From the NCBI GenBank assembly GCA_022867105.1, contig JALHVH010000041.1, forward strand, positions 1-16,542: a DNA stretch of 16,542 nucleotides. The letters are read 5' to 3'. Source of the stretch: Candidatus Aminicenantota bacterium. GTDB taxonomy: Bacteria; Acidobacteriota; Aminicenantia; Aminicenantales; Saccharicenantaceae. Of the stretch, positions 1 to 6,137 are shown piece after piece. The translations under genes were made by a program, and so were the position numbers. Below the pieces are notes generated by a model. It had not been told where the DNA came from. It ran no database searches and saw nothing but the letters and a program-made list of their open reading frames with translations. Every line of letters starts with the position of its first letter. The stretch's first letter is position 1.

Positions 1-132
1 GGGCACGACCCCGCCGTAGGGCGCGTGGACCTCGTCCTGGGACAGGATGACGTTGCTCAAGACCTCGAACCGGTCCGTCAGGACGGCGGCCGAGGTCTCA
101 TCACAGGATGTTTCGATGCCGAGGGCATACAT
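1..132 (-). CDS. tsaD: TsaD, tRNA N6-threonylcarbamoyladenosine transferase (N-terminal 44 codons, cut by window edge)
   Basis: Only the first 44 residues lie in the window; the rest is beyond the left edge. The translation opens MYALGIETSCDETSAAVL and continues with SQDEVHAPYGGVVP. The first stretch is the ASKHA phosphate-binding motif of the TsaD/Kae1/Gcp family; the His and YGGVVP lead into the metal-binding histidine segment. TsaD transfers the threonylcarbamoyl group from TC-AMP to A37 of ANN-decoding tRNAs, working with TsaB and TsaE in the cytoplasm; neither partner is visible here. The ATG at 132 fits the family start exactly. No Shine-Dalgarno sequence precedes it; instead a TATACT hexamer lies 8 nt upstream, so the mRNA may be nearly leaderless. 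It follows mtnA by 34 nt on the same strand and could also receive read-through from the operon upstream. The identity is firm despite the short length. Confidence 0.93.
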   Translation of the reverse strand, partial: MYALGIETSCDETSAAVLTDRFEVLSNVILSQDEVHAPYGGVVP

Positions 133-140
133 GGGAGACC

Positions 141-169
141 AGTATATCTGAAAATAAAGGACGGTTCTA
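141..169 (-). promoter_or_regulatory. Candidate tsaD promoter with -10 next to the start codon
   Basis: On the minus strand a TATACT -10 hexamer (141-146) lies 8 nt before the tsaD ATG, between the mtnA stop and tsaD. With 17-bp spacing the -35 position (164-169) reads TAGAAC, a weak match that overlaps the mtnA stop codon. A transcript starting 7 nt after the -10 would have a leader of only 1-2 nt, consistent with the missing Shine-Dalgarno sequence. The -10 is convincing by eye; the -35 is not. Confidence 0.45.
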
Positions 170-1186
170 TTGGACGCGGCGGAAATCGTAGGGCGGGCGG
201 AAGACGCCCTTCTCCGTGATGATGCCGGCGATGTGTTTCGCCGGGGTCACGTCGAAAGCGGGGTTGCGGACGGCGATATGCGGGAGCGTGATGCAGCGGC
301 CGCCGGCCTCCCGGACCTCGCGCGGATCCCGCTCTTCGATGGGGATCTCGTCCCCCGTCGCCAGGCCGGCGTCCACCGTGCTCATGGGCGCGGCCACGTA
401 GAAGGGGATGCCGTGCTCTTTGGCCAGGACCGCCACCGAGTATGTCCCGATCTTGTTGGCCGTGTCTCCGTTCCGGGCGATGCGGTCCGCGCCGACGACG
501 ACGACCTGGATCTCGCCCTTCCGCATGAACCAGCCGGCCATATTGTCCGTGATGAGGACGACGGGAATGCCGCGCCGGTCGAGCTCCCAGCAGGTCAGCC
601 GGGCGCCCTGGAGGAACGGCCGCGTTTCGTCCGAGAAGACGCGGATCTTCTTCCCCTGCTCGTGGGCGGCCCGGATGACGCCGACGGCCGTCCCGTAGCC
701 GGCCGTGGCCAGCTCGCCGGCGTTGCAGTGGGTCAGGACGGTCGCGCCGTCCGGAATGAGGTCCCGGCCGTGACGGCCGATGGCCTCATTGGTCGCGACA
801 TCTTCGGTCTCGATGGCCCTGGCCTCATCGAGCATCCGGCGCTTGAGGTCCGCGAGTTTCAGGCCCCGGGACGCGTCGAACGTCCTTCGCATCCGCTCCA
901 GCGCCCAGAAGAGGTTTCGGGCCGTGGGCCGCGTCCGCTCGAGACGTCGGGTGATCTTTTCAAACGCGCGGTCGATGTCTTTGCCGCTCCTGACAGCCAG
1001 AACGCCTAGCGCGACGCCGTAGGCCGCCGCGACGCCGATGGCCGGCGCGCCGCGGATGACCATGGTCTCGATGGCCCGGGCGACCTGGTCGTATCTCCGG
1101 TATTCGAGGTAGATCTCCTTCAGCGGAAGCTTCCGCTGATCGATCATGACGACCCTGTTCTTCTTCCACTCGATGGCCGGAAGCAT
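167..1186 (-). CDS. mtnA: S-methyl-5-thioribose-1-phosphate isomerase MtnA
   Basis: A 339-residue protein of the usual MtnA length and of the aIF2B-related fold. It interconverts 5-methylthioribose-1-phosphate and 5-methylthioribulose-1-phosphate in the methionine salvage pathway, in the cytoplasm. Visible family motifs are the N-terminal IRGAPAIG (residues 45-52), the catalytic-cysteine segment LTHCNAGELATAGYGTA with Cys154, and GADRIARNGDTANKIGTY with the catalytic Asp234. The ATG at 1186 has an AAGGAG Shine-Dalgarno about 7 nt upstream, lying inside the end of the preceding lipoprotein gene (3-nt gap), so the two are probably translationally coupled. No other methionine-salvage gene is in view, so the pathway must be dispersed. 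It could be confused only with eIF2B-like ribose-1,5-bisphosphate isomerases, but the Cys/Asp pair and overall motif spacing favour MtnA. Confidence 0.95.
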   Translation of the reverse strand: MLPAIEWKKNRVVMIDQRKLPLKEIYLEYRRYDQVARAIETMVIRGAPAIGVAAAYGVALGVLAVRSGKDIDRAFEKITRRLERTRPTARNLFWALERMRRTFDASRGLKLADLKRRMLDEARAIETEDVATNEAIGRHGRDLIPDGATVLTHCNAGELATAGYGTAVGVIRAAHEQGKKIRVFSDETRPFLQGARLTCWELDRRGIPVVLITDNMAGWFMRKGEIQVVVVGADRIARNGDTANKIGTYSVAVLAKEHGIPFYVAAPMSTVDAGLATGDEIPIEERDPREVREAGGRCITLPHIAVRNPAFDVTPAKHIAGIITEKGVFRPPYDFRRVQ

Positions 1187-1189
1187 GGC

Positions 1190-2035
1190 TCACTCCTTTT
1201 TCCAGTTCGGCGTCAGCGGGTCCTTCCATCCCCACTTTCGGGTCCATCGCGCGTAAAGCTCGTCGAAGGCCTTTCCGTCGTCCGGCGAAAGCCGCTCCTT
1301 CATTTTCCTGTGGATGAAAACGATCTGCAGGTCGTTGTCGCGGAGGACCTTTTCCGAGGGCAGTCCCAGTTCGCGGGCGATGGCGGCCTCCTCGAAACTC
1401 TTCCGGTAATCTTCGCGGTGGCTTTCCGTTTGGGAGAGAAGGTAGTGATAGAACCCGCAGGCGAAATCCCCGTCGATGAGCTTCTCGAGGGTTTTCGCGA
1501 CGGCGGCAAGGGCGCGGGTCCTTTCTTTCTCGTCGAGACCCGACGCCGCGGCCAGGCTGAGGTCGACGTATCGGCGGGCGGCTTCGGTCCTGACGGGCTT
1601 GAATTTCGCCCTTTCAACGAGGTCGGCGAGACTCCTGAGCGCCGCGTCCTTGAGACCGAGCTCATCGAGCGAAGACCCGAGTCCGAGAAGGGAAACGTCG
1701 CGCGCCCATTCCTCCCCCTCGGCGAATCCGAGCGCGAAAGCCTGAAGGAAGCTCTTTTCGGCGTCCGGCCACTTCTCGAGGCCCGCCTCAGCCAGCCCTT
1801 TGAGCGTGAAGGCCTGGGCCGATGGGTTCGACCGGACCGCTTTCTCCGCTTCGAGCAGGGCCCGCTTGTAGGAAGCAGCGGCCTGCGCGGTCTCGTAAGC
1901 GCGGACCCGCAACTGTCCCTCGGAATAATGGAACTTGGCCTGCTTGAGGTGGGAAGAGCAGCCGGAGAGAAGCAGGACGGCCAGAAAGGCGAACGCCGGA
2001 GAAACTAGACGCCAAGGGCTTCGCGGCCTTATCAC
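1190..2035 (-). CDS. Predicted lipoprotein with TPR-like helical repeats
   Basis: A 281-residue protein beginning with a GTG. The N-terminus has basic residues, a hydrophobic stretch (about residues 10-23) and a lipobox LLSGC with Cys26, indicating a type II signal peptide and a lipid-anchored envelope protein. The rest is helical and rich in Ala, Leu, Glu and Lys. Segments such as SYKRALLEAEKAVRSNPSA and KGLAEAGLEKWPDAEKSF look like tetratricopeptide repeats, spanning roughly residues 50-115, with further helices to the C-terminus. TPR lipoproteins usually scaffold envelope protein complexes; no specific partner can be inferred. A GGGGAG sequence a few nt before the GTG may act as ribosome binding site at slightly short spacing. 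It lies 18 nt after the 195-aa gene and 3 nt before mtnA, so it is the middle gene of an operon. The lipoprotein call is strong, the repeat call moderate, the function unknown. Confidence 0.8.
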   Translation of the reverse strand: MIRPRSPWRLVSPAFAFLAVLLLSGCSSHLKQAKFHYSEGQLRVRAYETAQAAASYKRALLEAEKAVRSNPSAQAFTLKGLAEAGLEKWPDAEKSFLQAFALGFAEGEEWARDVSLLGLGSSLDELGLKDAALRSLADLVERAKFKPVRTEAARRYVDLSLAAASGLDEKERTRALAAVAKTLEKLIDGDFACGFYHYLLSQTESHREDYRKSFEEAAIARELGLPSEKVLRDNDLQIVFIHRKMKERLSPDDGKAFDELYARWTRKWGWKDPLTPNWKKE

Positions 2036-2053
2036 GCGCTCCCCACCGCCTCT

Positions 2054-2641
2054 TCAATCCTCGTCTTTTTTGACTTTCTTCCGGATGCGGTCCAGGATGA
2101 TCTTCCGGACCTGGGCGTCGGACATGACGTGGATGCCAAGTCTCGCCATCTCCATGCCGACGCTTTGCATGCCGCGCCAGAACTCCTGGCCCGACCCGGC
2201 GGGCTTGATGTCCTCGATGGCCCGGGCCGCCCGTTCTCCGAACTCGTCGGCGATCTTCCTGAACTCGCCGGCTTCGAGATCCTCCTGGAAAAGGGCCAGG
2301 AGGAACGCGTCCTCGAGTCCGCAAACAGGGTAGAGCCCGGCAAAGGCCTTCCGCAGGGCCGCCATGTCTTTGCCCCGGACCTCTTCCGCGAAGGCCTCGC
2401 GGACCCCCTCGGTCCTCTCGAAGAAGTTCAGGATGAACGCGTCCGGCTTGCTCTCGACCATCCCCGGCTCGAGCCAGACCTGCCAGGCCAGGACCCGTTC
2501 CTTCAGGTCGAAGATCCGCCGCACCGCCCAGACGCAAATGGAGTAGAGCACGGGGAAATAGATGTACGTTTTCAGCGGCAGGAATTCCGCAAGCACTTTG
2601 ACGCCATTGTCGAGAACATGTTCGGCCCTTTTCTTATCCAT
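2054..2641 (-). CDS. Uncharacterised 195-aa protein, first gene of the lipoprotein-mtnA operon
   Basis: Not recognised as a known family. The 195-residue product starts MDKKRAEHVLDNGVKVLAEF. It contains one hydrophobic, aromatic-rich stretch near residues 24-41 (TYIYFPVLYSICVWAV) that could be a membrane-associated helix, followed by a charged helical body and a Lys/Asp/Glu-rich tail. No catalytic motif, metal-binding cluster or signal peptide is evident. The tight downstream spacing (18 nt to the lipoprotein gene) and the good codon quality over the whole length support a real gene. No Shine-Dalgarno sequence precedes the ATG; a TTGATT-17-TACAAG promoter ends 7 nt before it, so a leaderless transcript is possible. 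Its position with a lipoprotein suggests, weakly, an envelope-related role. The alternative is a soluble helical protein whose hydrophobic stretch is a buried helix. Confidence 0.7.
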   Translation of the reverse strand: MDKKRAEHVLDNGVKVLAEFLPLKTYIYFPVLYSICVWAVRRIFDLKERVLAWQVWLEPGMVESKPDAFILNFFERTEGVREAFAEEVRGKDMAALRKAFAGLYPVCGLEDAFLLALFQEDLEAGEFRKIADEFGERAARAIEDIKPAGSGQEFWRGMQSVGMEMARLGIHVMSDAQVRKIILDRIRKKVKKDED

Positions 2642-2648
2642 CAGGTAT

Positions 2649-2677
2649 CTTGTACTTTATTTGGGCGGAAGAATCAA
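2649..2677 (-). promoter_or_regulatory. Candidate promoter of the 195-aa gene, with no room for a leader
   Basis: On the minus strand TTGATT (2672-2677) is separated by exactly 17 bp from TACAAG (2649-2654), which lies 7 nt before the ATG at 2641. Each hexamer matches the sigma70 consensus at 4 of 6 positions. A start 7 nt after the -10 would fall on the initiation codon. The -35 overlaps the stop codon of the upstream PIN remnant. Support is by eye only. Confidence 0.4.
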
Positions 2678-2787
2678 CCCAAATTTCCGCCGGTTCGGAT
2701 CATGGGCCCCGGCCGCTTCAGGAATTCATCACTTCCGGCCTTCCATTCGAGGGCGCAGGCGAGGTGGAGAGCGTCCAGAGCCCGCGG
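2674..2787 (-). pseudogene. Degraded C-terminal fragment of a PIN-domain (VapC-like) protein
   Basis: Directly after the lepA TAG stop, in the same frame, the minus strand reads PRALDALHLACALEW followed by KAGSDEF, then unrelated residues to a TGA at 2674-2676. The LDALHLACALE segment matches the conserved C-terminal helix of PIN-domain ribonucleases (consensus of the type ALDALHLATALE), where the Asp is part of the metal-binding acidic set. Only about 22 residues of a roughly 130-residue domain remain. There is no start codon, no upstream half and no antitoxin gene. After DEF the frame loses similarity; another frame gives EAAGAHDP, which could be the shifted end of the same domain. The likely origin is a vapC-type toxin gene lost by deletion, leaving this tail at the lepA 3' end. 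A chance match is possible but unlikely. Confidence 0.6.
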
Positions 2788-4584
2788 CTACTTATCTTTG
2801 ATTTCCAGAATCGCCAAGAACGCATCCTGGGGGATCTCGACCTTGCCGACCCGGCGCATGCGCTTCTTGCCTTCCTTCTGCTTTTCCAGGACCTTCATCT
2901 TGCGGGTGTAGTCGCCGCCGTAGAGCTTGGCCAGGACGTCCTTGCGGTAGGCCTTGACGGTCTCGCGGGCGATGATGCGATTGCCGATCGCAGCCTGGAG
3001 GGCGACCTCGTACTGCTGCCGCGGGATGACCTTGCGCATCCTTTCCACGAGCGCCCGCCCCATGTTGTAGGCCTTGTCCTCGTGGACGATGAGGGACAGC
3101 GCGTCCACCGCCTCGCGGTTGATCAGGATGTCCAGCTTCACCAGGGCCTCCTGCCGGTAGCCCACGAATTCATAATCCATCGATGCGTATCCCGATGAAC
3201 AGGACTTGAGCTGGTTGTAGAAATCGAAGACGACCTCGTTCAAGGGAAGCTCGTAGGTCAGCAGGATGCGCTGGGCGGAGATATATTCCATCTTCTTCTG
3301 CTCGCCGCGCTTGCCCTCGAGGAGTTTCAAAATGTTGCCCAGATACTTGTCCGGTGTCAGGATGAGGGCCCGGATGACGGGTTCCTCGATCTTCGTGATC
3401 TTCTGGGGATCGGGGAGCTGGGAGGGGTTCTTGATATCGAGGACCTCGCCCGTCGTCGTGGTCACGCGGTAGTTGACGCTCGGGGCCGTCGTTATCAGGC
3501 TCAGCTGGAAATCCCGCTCCAACCGTTCCTGGACGATCTCCCGATGGAGGAGGCCGAGAAACCCGGCCCTGAACCCGAGGCCGAGGGCGGGCGAGTTTTC
3601 CGGCTCATAATGGAACGAGGCGTCGTTCAGCCGGAGCTTCTCCAGGGCGTCCCGGAGGTCCTCGATGCGGCTCTCTCCCGCCGGGAACATGCCGCAGAAG
3701 ACCATGGGCTTGGCCTCCTTGAACCCAGGCAGGGCATGAGCGGTCGGGCCCTTCTTGAGGGTGATGGTCTCCCCAATCCGGGCGTGGCTCAGCTTCTTGA
3801 TCCCGGCGATGACGTAACCGACTTCGCCCGCGAGGAGCCTGTCCACCTTGACAGGCTTCGGCGTCAGGTAGCCGAGCTCCTCGACCTCGTAGTCGGCGTC
3901 GGCGGCCATGAGCAGGATCTTGTCGCCGGTCCGGAGCTCGCCGTCGATGATCCTGACGAGGACGACAACACCCCGATAGGAGTCGAACCAGGAGTCGAAG
4001 AGGAGGGCCTTGAGCGGCGCTTCGGGATCGCCTTTCGGCGGCGGGATGCGATCGACGATCGCTTGGAGGACGGCGTCGACACCCGTCCCCTTCTTGGCGC
4101 TGACGAGAAGCGCGTCCTTGCGCTTGAGGCCGACGATGTTCTCCATCTGGTCCAGGGTCTGCTCGACCTCGGACTGGACCAGGTCGATCTTGTTGATGAC
4201 CGGGATGAGGAGAAGGTCGTTCTGGACCGCGAGGCAGGCATTGGCCAGCGTCTGGGCCTCGACCCCCTGGGAGGCGTCGATGACCAGGACGGCCCCTTCA
4301 CAGGCCAAAAGGCTCCTCGAGACCTCGTATGAGAAATCCACGTGGCCGGGCGTATCGATCAGGTCCAGGACGTATTCCTCGCCGGATTTGGCCGTGTAGA
4401 GGAGCCGGGCGGTCTGGGCCTTGATGGTGATCCCCCGCTCCCGCTCGAGGTCCATGGTGTCGAGGACCTGCTCCTTCAGCTCCCGGGGAGACAGGGCGCC
4501 CGTCGCCTCGATGAACCGGTCGGCCAGAGTCGATTTGCCGTGGTCCACGTGGGCGATGATCGAAAAATTCCGGATGTTCTTCAC
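2788..4584 (-). CDS. lepA: Elongation factor 4 (LepA), ribosome-associated translational GTPase
   Basis: LepA/EF4 binds ribosomes and hydrolyses GTP; it is thought to remodel stalled or mistranslocated ribosomes and to aid 30S biogenesis. The G-domain motifs are clear: AHVDHGKST (G1), RGITI (G2), DTPGH (G3) and NKID (G4). Domain II and the LepA-specific C-terminal segment (RQEALVKLDILINREAVDAL, YGGDYTRKMKVLEKQKEGKKRM) follow in order. I place the start at GTG 4584: it yields KNIRNFSIIAH immediately after the initiator, as in other LepA proteins, and a length of 598 residues, against 599 in E. coli. An upstream in-frame ATG at 4620 would add 12 unmatched residues and overlaps the candidate -35 box. 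No Shine-Dalgarno sequence precedes either start. The gene is divergent from tatA and is followed by an in-frame PIN remnant. Confidence 0.96.
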   Translation of the reverse strand: MKNIRNFSIIAHVDHGKSTLADRFIEATGALSPRELKEQVLDTMDLERERGITIKAQTARLLYTAKSGEEYVLDLIDTPGHVDFSYEVSRSLLACEGAVLVIDASQGVEAQTLANACLAVQNDLLLIPVINKIDLVQSEVEQTLDQMENIVGLKRKDALLVSAKKGTGVDAVLQAIVDRIPPPKGDPEAPLKALLFDSWFDSYRGVVVLVRIIDGELRTGDKILLMAADADYEVEELGYLTPKPVKVDRLLAGEVGYVIAGIKKLSHARIGETITLKKGPTAHALPGFKEAKPMVFCGMFPAGESRIEDLRDALEKLRLNDASFHYEPENSPALGLGFRAGFLGLLHREIVQERLERDFQLSLITTAPSVNYRVTTTTGEVLDIKNPSQLPDPQKITKIEEPVIRALILTPDKYLGNILKLLEGKRGEQKKMEYISAQRILLTYELPLNEVVFDFYNQLKSCSSGYASMDYEFVGYRQEALVKLDILINREAVDALSLIVHEDKAYNMGRALVERMRKVIPRQQYEVALQAAIGNRIIARETVKAYRKDVLAKLYGGDYTRKMKVLEKQKEGKKRMRRVGKVEIPQDAFLAILEIKDK

Positions 4585-4590
4585 CGGGAC

Positions 4591-4619
4591 AGTATAAACG
4601 AATCGCTCCCGCCCGTCCA
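4591..4619 (-). promoter_or_regulatory. Candidate lepA promoter placing transcription start at the GTG codon
   Basis: On the minus strand TGGACG (4614-4619, 4/6 match to TTGACA) is followed after exactly 17 bp by TATACT (4591-4596, 5/6 match to TATAAT). Six bases separate the -10 from GTG 4584, so the expected start of transcription falls at or next to the initiation codon. This fits the absent Shine-Dalgarno sequence and argues against the upstream ATG at 4620. Confidence 0.55.
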
Positions 4620-4640
4620 TCGGAGCGCCGCCCCATCATC

Positions 4641-4669
4641 TTGACTTTTCCCCATGACTCAAGTACCGT
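4641..4669 (+). promoter_or_regulatory. Candidate promoter of the tatA operon
   Basis: TTGACT (4641-4646) is followed after 17 bp by TACCGT (4664-4669), 26 nt before the tatA ATG. The -35 is good (5/6), the -10 weak (3/6). A short inverted repeat, CTCAA-6 nt-TTGAG (4658-4673), overlaps the -10 and might bind a regulator or be chance. An AGGAGGT Shine-Dalgarno (4684-4690) lies before tatA, in contrast with the SD-less start of lepA on the other side. Confidence 0.45.
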
Positions 4670-4694
4670 TGAGACGTAGATTTAGGAGGTTTTC

Positions 4695-4895
4695 ATGTTT
4701 TTATTCGGACCCATCGGACCCACGGAACTCCTGCTCATCCTGCTCATCGTCATCATCATTTTCGGCGCCCGGAAGCTCCCCGACCTCGGCAAGTCCCTGG
4801 GCGAAGGGATCAAGAACTTCAAGAAGTCGATGCACACCAAGGAAGACGACGACAAGGACAAGCCCGCCGGGAAGGACGCCCCTCCCTCCAACTGA
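4695..4895 (+). CDS. tatA: TatA/E-family subunit of the twin-arginine protein translocase
   Basis: A 66-residue protein with the standard TatA layout. A short N-terminus (MFLFGPIGPTE) leads into one hydrophobic transmembrane helix at about residues 12-22, then the FG hinge (Phe23-Gly24), an amphipathic helix (ARKLPDLGKSLGEGIKNFKK) and an acidic/Lys-rich soluble tail. TatA oligomers form the passage for folded proteins with RR signal peptides across the inner membrane, after recognition by TatBC. Glu11 sits at the helix start, where E. coli TatA has a polar Gln. AGGAGGT at 4684-4690 is a strong ribosome binding site for this ATG. tatB and tatC are not in the window, so the tat genes are split, as is common. 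It is the first gene of an operon with a methyltransferase 6 nt downstream. TatA, TatB and TatE cannot be strictly separated by sequence, but the short tail favours TatA. Confidence 0.93.
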   Translation: MFLFGPIGPTELLLILLIVIIIFGARKLPDLGKSLGEGIKNFKKSMHTKEDDDKDKPAGKDAPPSN

Positions 4896-4901
4896 TCCGT
4901 A

Positions 4902-6137
4902 ATGAAACGGACCCTCGAGAAATTCGCCGAAGAGCGCCGGTCGAAGGAGGATGATCTCGCCCGGAGCGCCGCCGAGGCTGAAGCGAAGGACGCTGAATAC
5001 TCGCTCGTCCGGAGGTCCGCCCACATGAAAAAGGCCCTCGCCCGCCTGGAAGAGCTGGCCGGGTCCCTCAAAATCCTGCTGTCCCAAAAAAAGCCCCTTT
5101 TCGGGCTCAAACGTCCCAGCGCCCCGGCGGAATTCGTCAGCCTGGCCGCGGCCGCCCTTACGCTCCTCGATGACCAGGCCAGGGAGACACGCGCCCAAAC
5201 GGCCGCTGTCCTCGAGCTCATCAGGAAGCTCCCCCCCCTGATGGACGCAAAGGACCGGGAAAGGACCGCGCTGGGAAACAATCACCTGAACATGATCTTC
5301 AAGAGCATGGAGTGGCGGGTGGACAAGCTCGCCGTCGAATACAAGGACGTCCAGATCCTGATGAAGAAGTTCTTCCTCATCAGGGAGAAACTGGATTCCC
5401 TCATCCTGGCCCTGAAAAAAGGGAAGAAGCCGTCCCCCGCCGATGTTCGGGCCGCCCTCGGGCCCCTCGAGGATTGGCGCTACGCAGGGTTCGAGAACAG
5501 GTTCCGCGGCTCCGAAGAGGACATCCGGAAACAGCAGATCGGCTACTTGGACGCCTTCCGGAAAGGCGGCAAGGTCCTGGACCTCGGCTGCGGCCGGGGA
5601 GAGTTCCTGGACCTCCTCCGGGAGAACGGCATCGAAGGGGAGGGAGTGGACCTCAACGAACAGATGATCGACATCTGCCTGGACAAAGGATTGAACTGCC
5701 GGAAGGGGGATATTTTAGACCGCCTCGCCAAGGCCCCGGACGGCTCGCTCGACGGCATCTTCTCCTCCCAGGTCATCGAACACCTGCCGCCGGCTTACCT
5801 CAAGAGGCTCATCGAGACGACCTACGCCAAGCTCGCCCTTGGCGGGACGATCGTCCTCGAGACCGTGAACCCGGCTTCGGTCTTCGCCCTTGTCCAAATC
5901 TACTTCCTCGACCTCAGCCACCAGAAACCCGTTCATCCCAGGGCCCTCCAGTTCATGCTCGAGAGCGTGGGGTTCTCGGACGTCGAGGTCCGCTATTCGG
6001 CCCCCCTGGACGCGGAGCGGCTCCGGGAACTTCCGGGCGCCGACGAAAGGACCTCGGTGATGAACGAGAACTTCGATCGCTTGAACGACCTCTTGTTCGC
6101 GCCGGTGAACTACGCGGTCCTGGGAAAGAAGAGATGA
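4902..6137 (+). CDS. SAM-dependent methyltransferase with long N-terminal coiled-coil
   Basis: The 411 residues have two parts. Residues 1 to about 175 are highly charged and helical, with coiled-coil character; residues 195-365 are a class I methyltransferase domain. Visible motifs are KVLDLGCGRGEF (224-235, the glycine-rich SAM loop), EGVDLNEQ with Asp250 contacting the SAM ribose, FSSQVIEHLPP (287-297), GGTIVLETVNP (314-323) and YFLDLSHQKPVHP (334-346). The NP...YFLD.SH..P.HP..L.F.LE..GF pattern resembles methyltransferases encoded with cell-surface polysaccharide genes, some of which cap O-antigen chains; transferring that role here is inference. The ATG has no clear Shine-Dalgarno and lies 6 nt after the tatA stop, implying translational coupling; the exact start is therefore uncertain. 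The downstream ROK kinase gene overlaps its stop codon by 4 nt. Its substrate is unknown. Confidence 0.82.
   Translation: MKRTLEKFAEERRSKEDDLARSAAEAEAKDAEYSLVRRSAHMKKALARLEELAGSLKILLSQKKPLFGLKRPSAPAEFVSLAAAALTLLDDQARETRAQTAAVLELIRKLPPLMDAKDRERTALGNNHLNMIFKSMEWRVDKLAVEYKDVQILMKKFFLIREKLDSLILALKKGKKPSPADVRAALGPLEDWRYAGFENRFRGSEEDIRKQQIGYLDAFRKGGKVLDLGCGRGEFLDLLRENGIEGEGVDLNEQMIDICLDKGLNCRKGDILDRLAKAPDGSLDGIFSSQVIEHLPPAYLKRLIETTYAKLALGGTIVLETVNPASVFALVQIYFLDLSHQKPVHPRALQFMLESVGFSDVEVRYSAPLDAERLRELPGADERTSVMNENFDRLNDLLFAPVNYAVLGKKR

Noticed and set aside
170..1009. 279-aa open frame on the plus strand
   Set aside because: It lies wholly antisense to mtnA, whose motifs are unmistakable; the composition is Arg/Gly/Asp/Ala rich as expected for the complement of a GC-rich gene.
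3544..4332. 262-aa open frame on the plus strand
   Set aside because: Antisense to lepA; a GC-rich shadow frame with no start signal or domain.
4585..4620. Twelve-residue N-terminal extension of LepA from ATG 4620
   Set aside because: Other LepA proteins begin at the KNIRNF position, and the extension overlaps a good promoter, so GTG 4584 is preferred.
5312..6133. N-terminal extension of the ROK kinase frame
   Set aside because: The frame is open but overlaps the methyltransferase coding frame and reads as Arg/Gly/Pro-rich shadow sequence; the kinase fold begins at ATG 6134.
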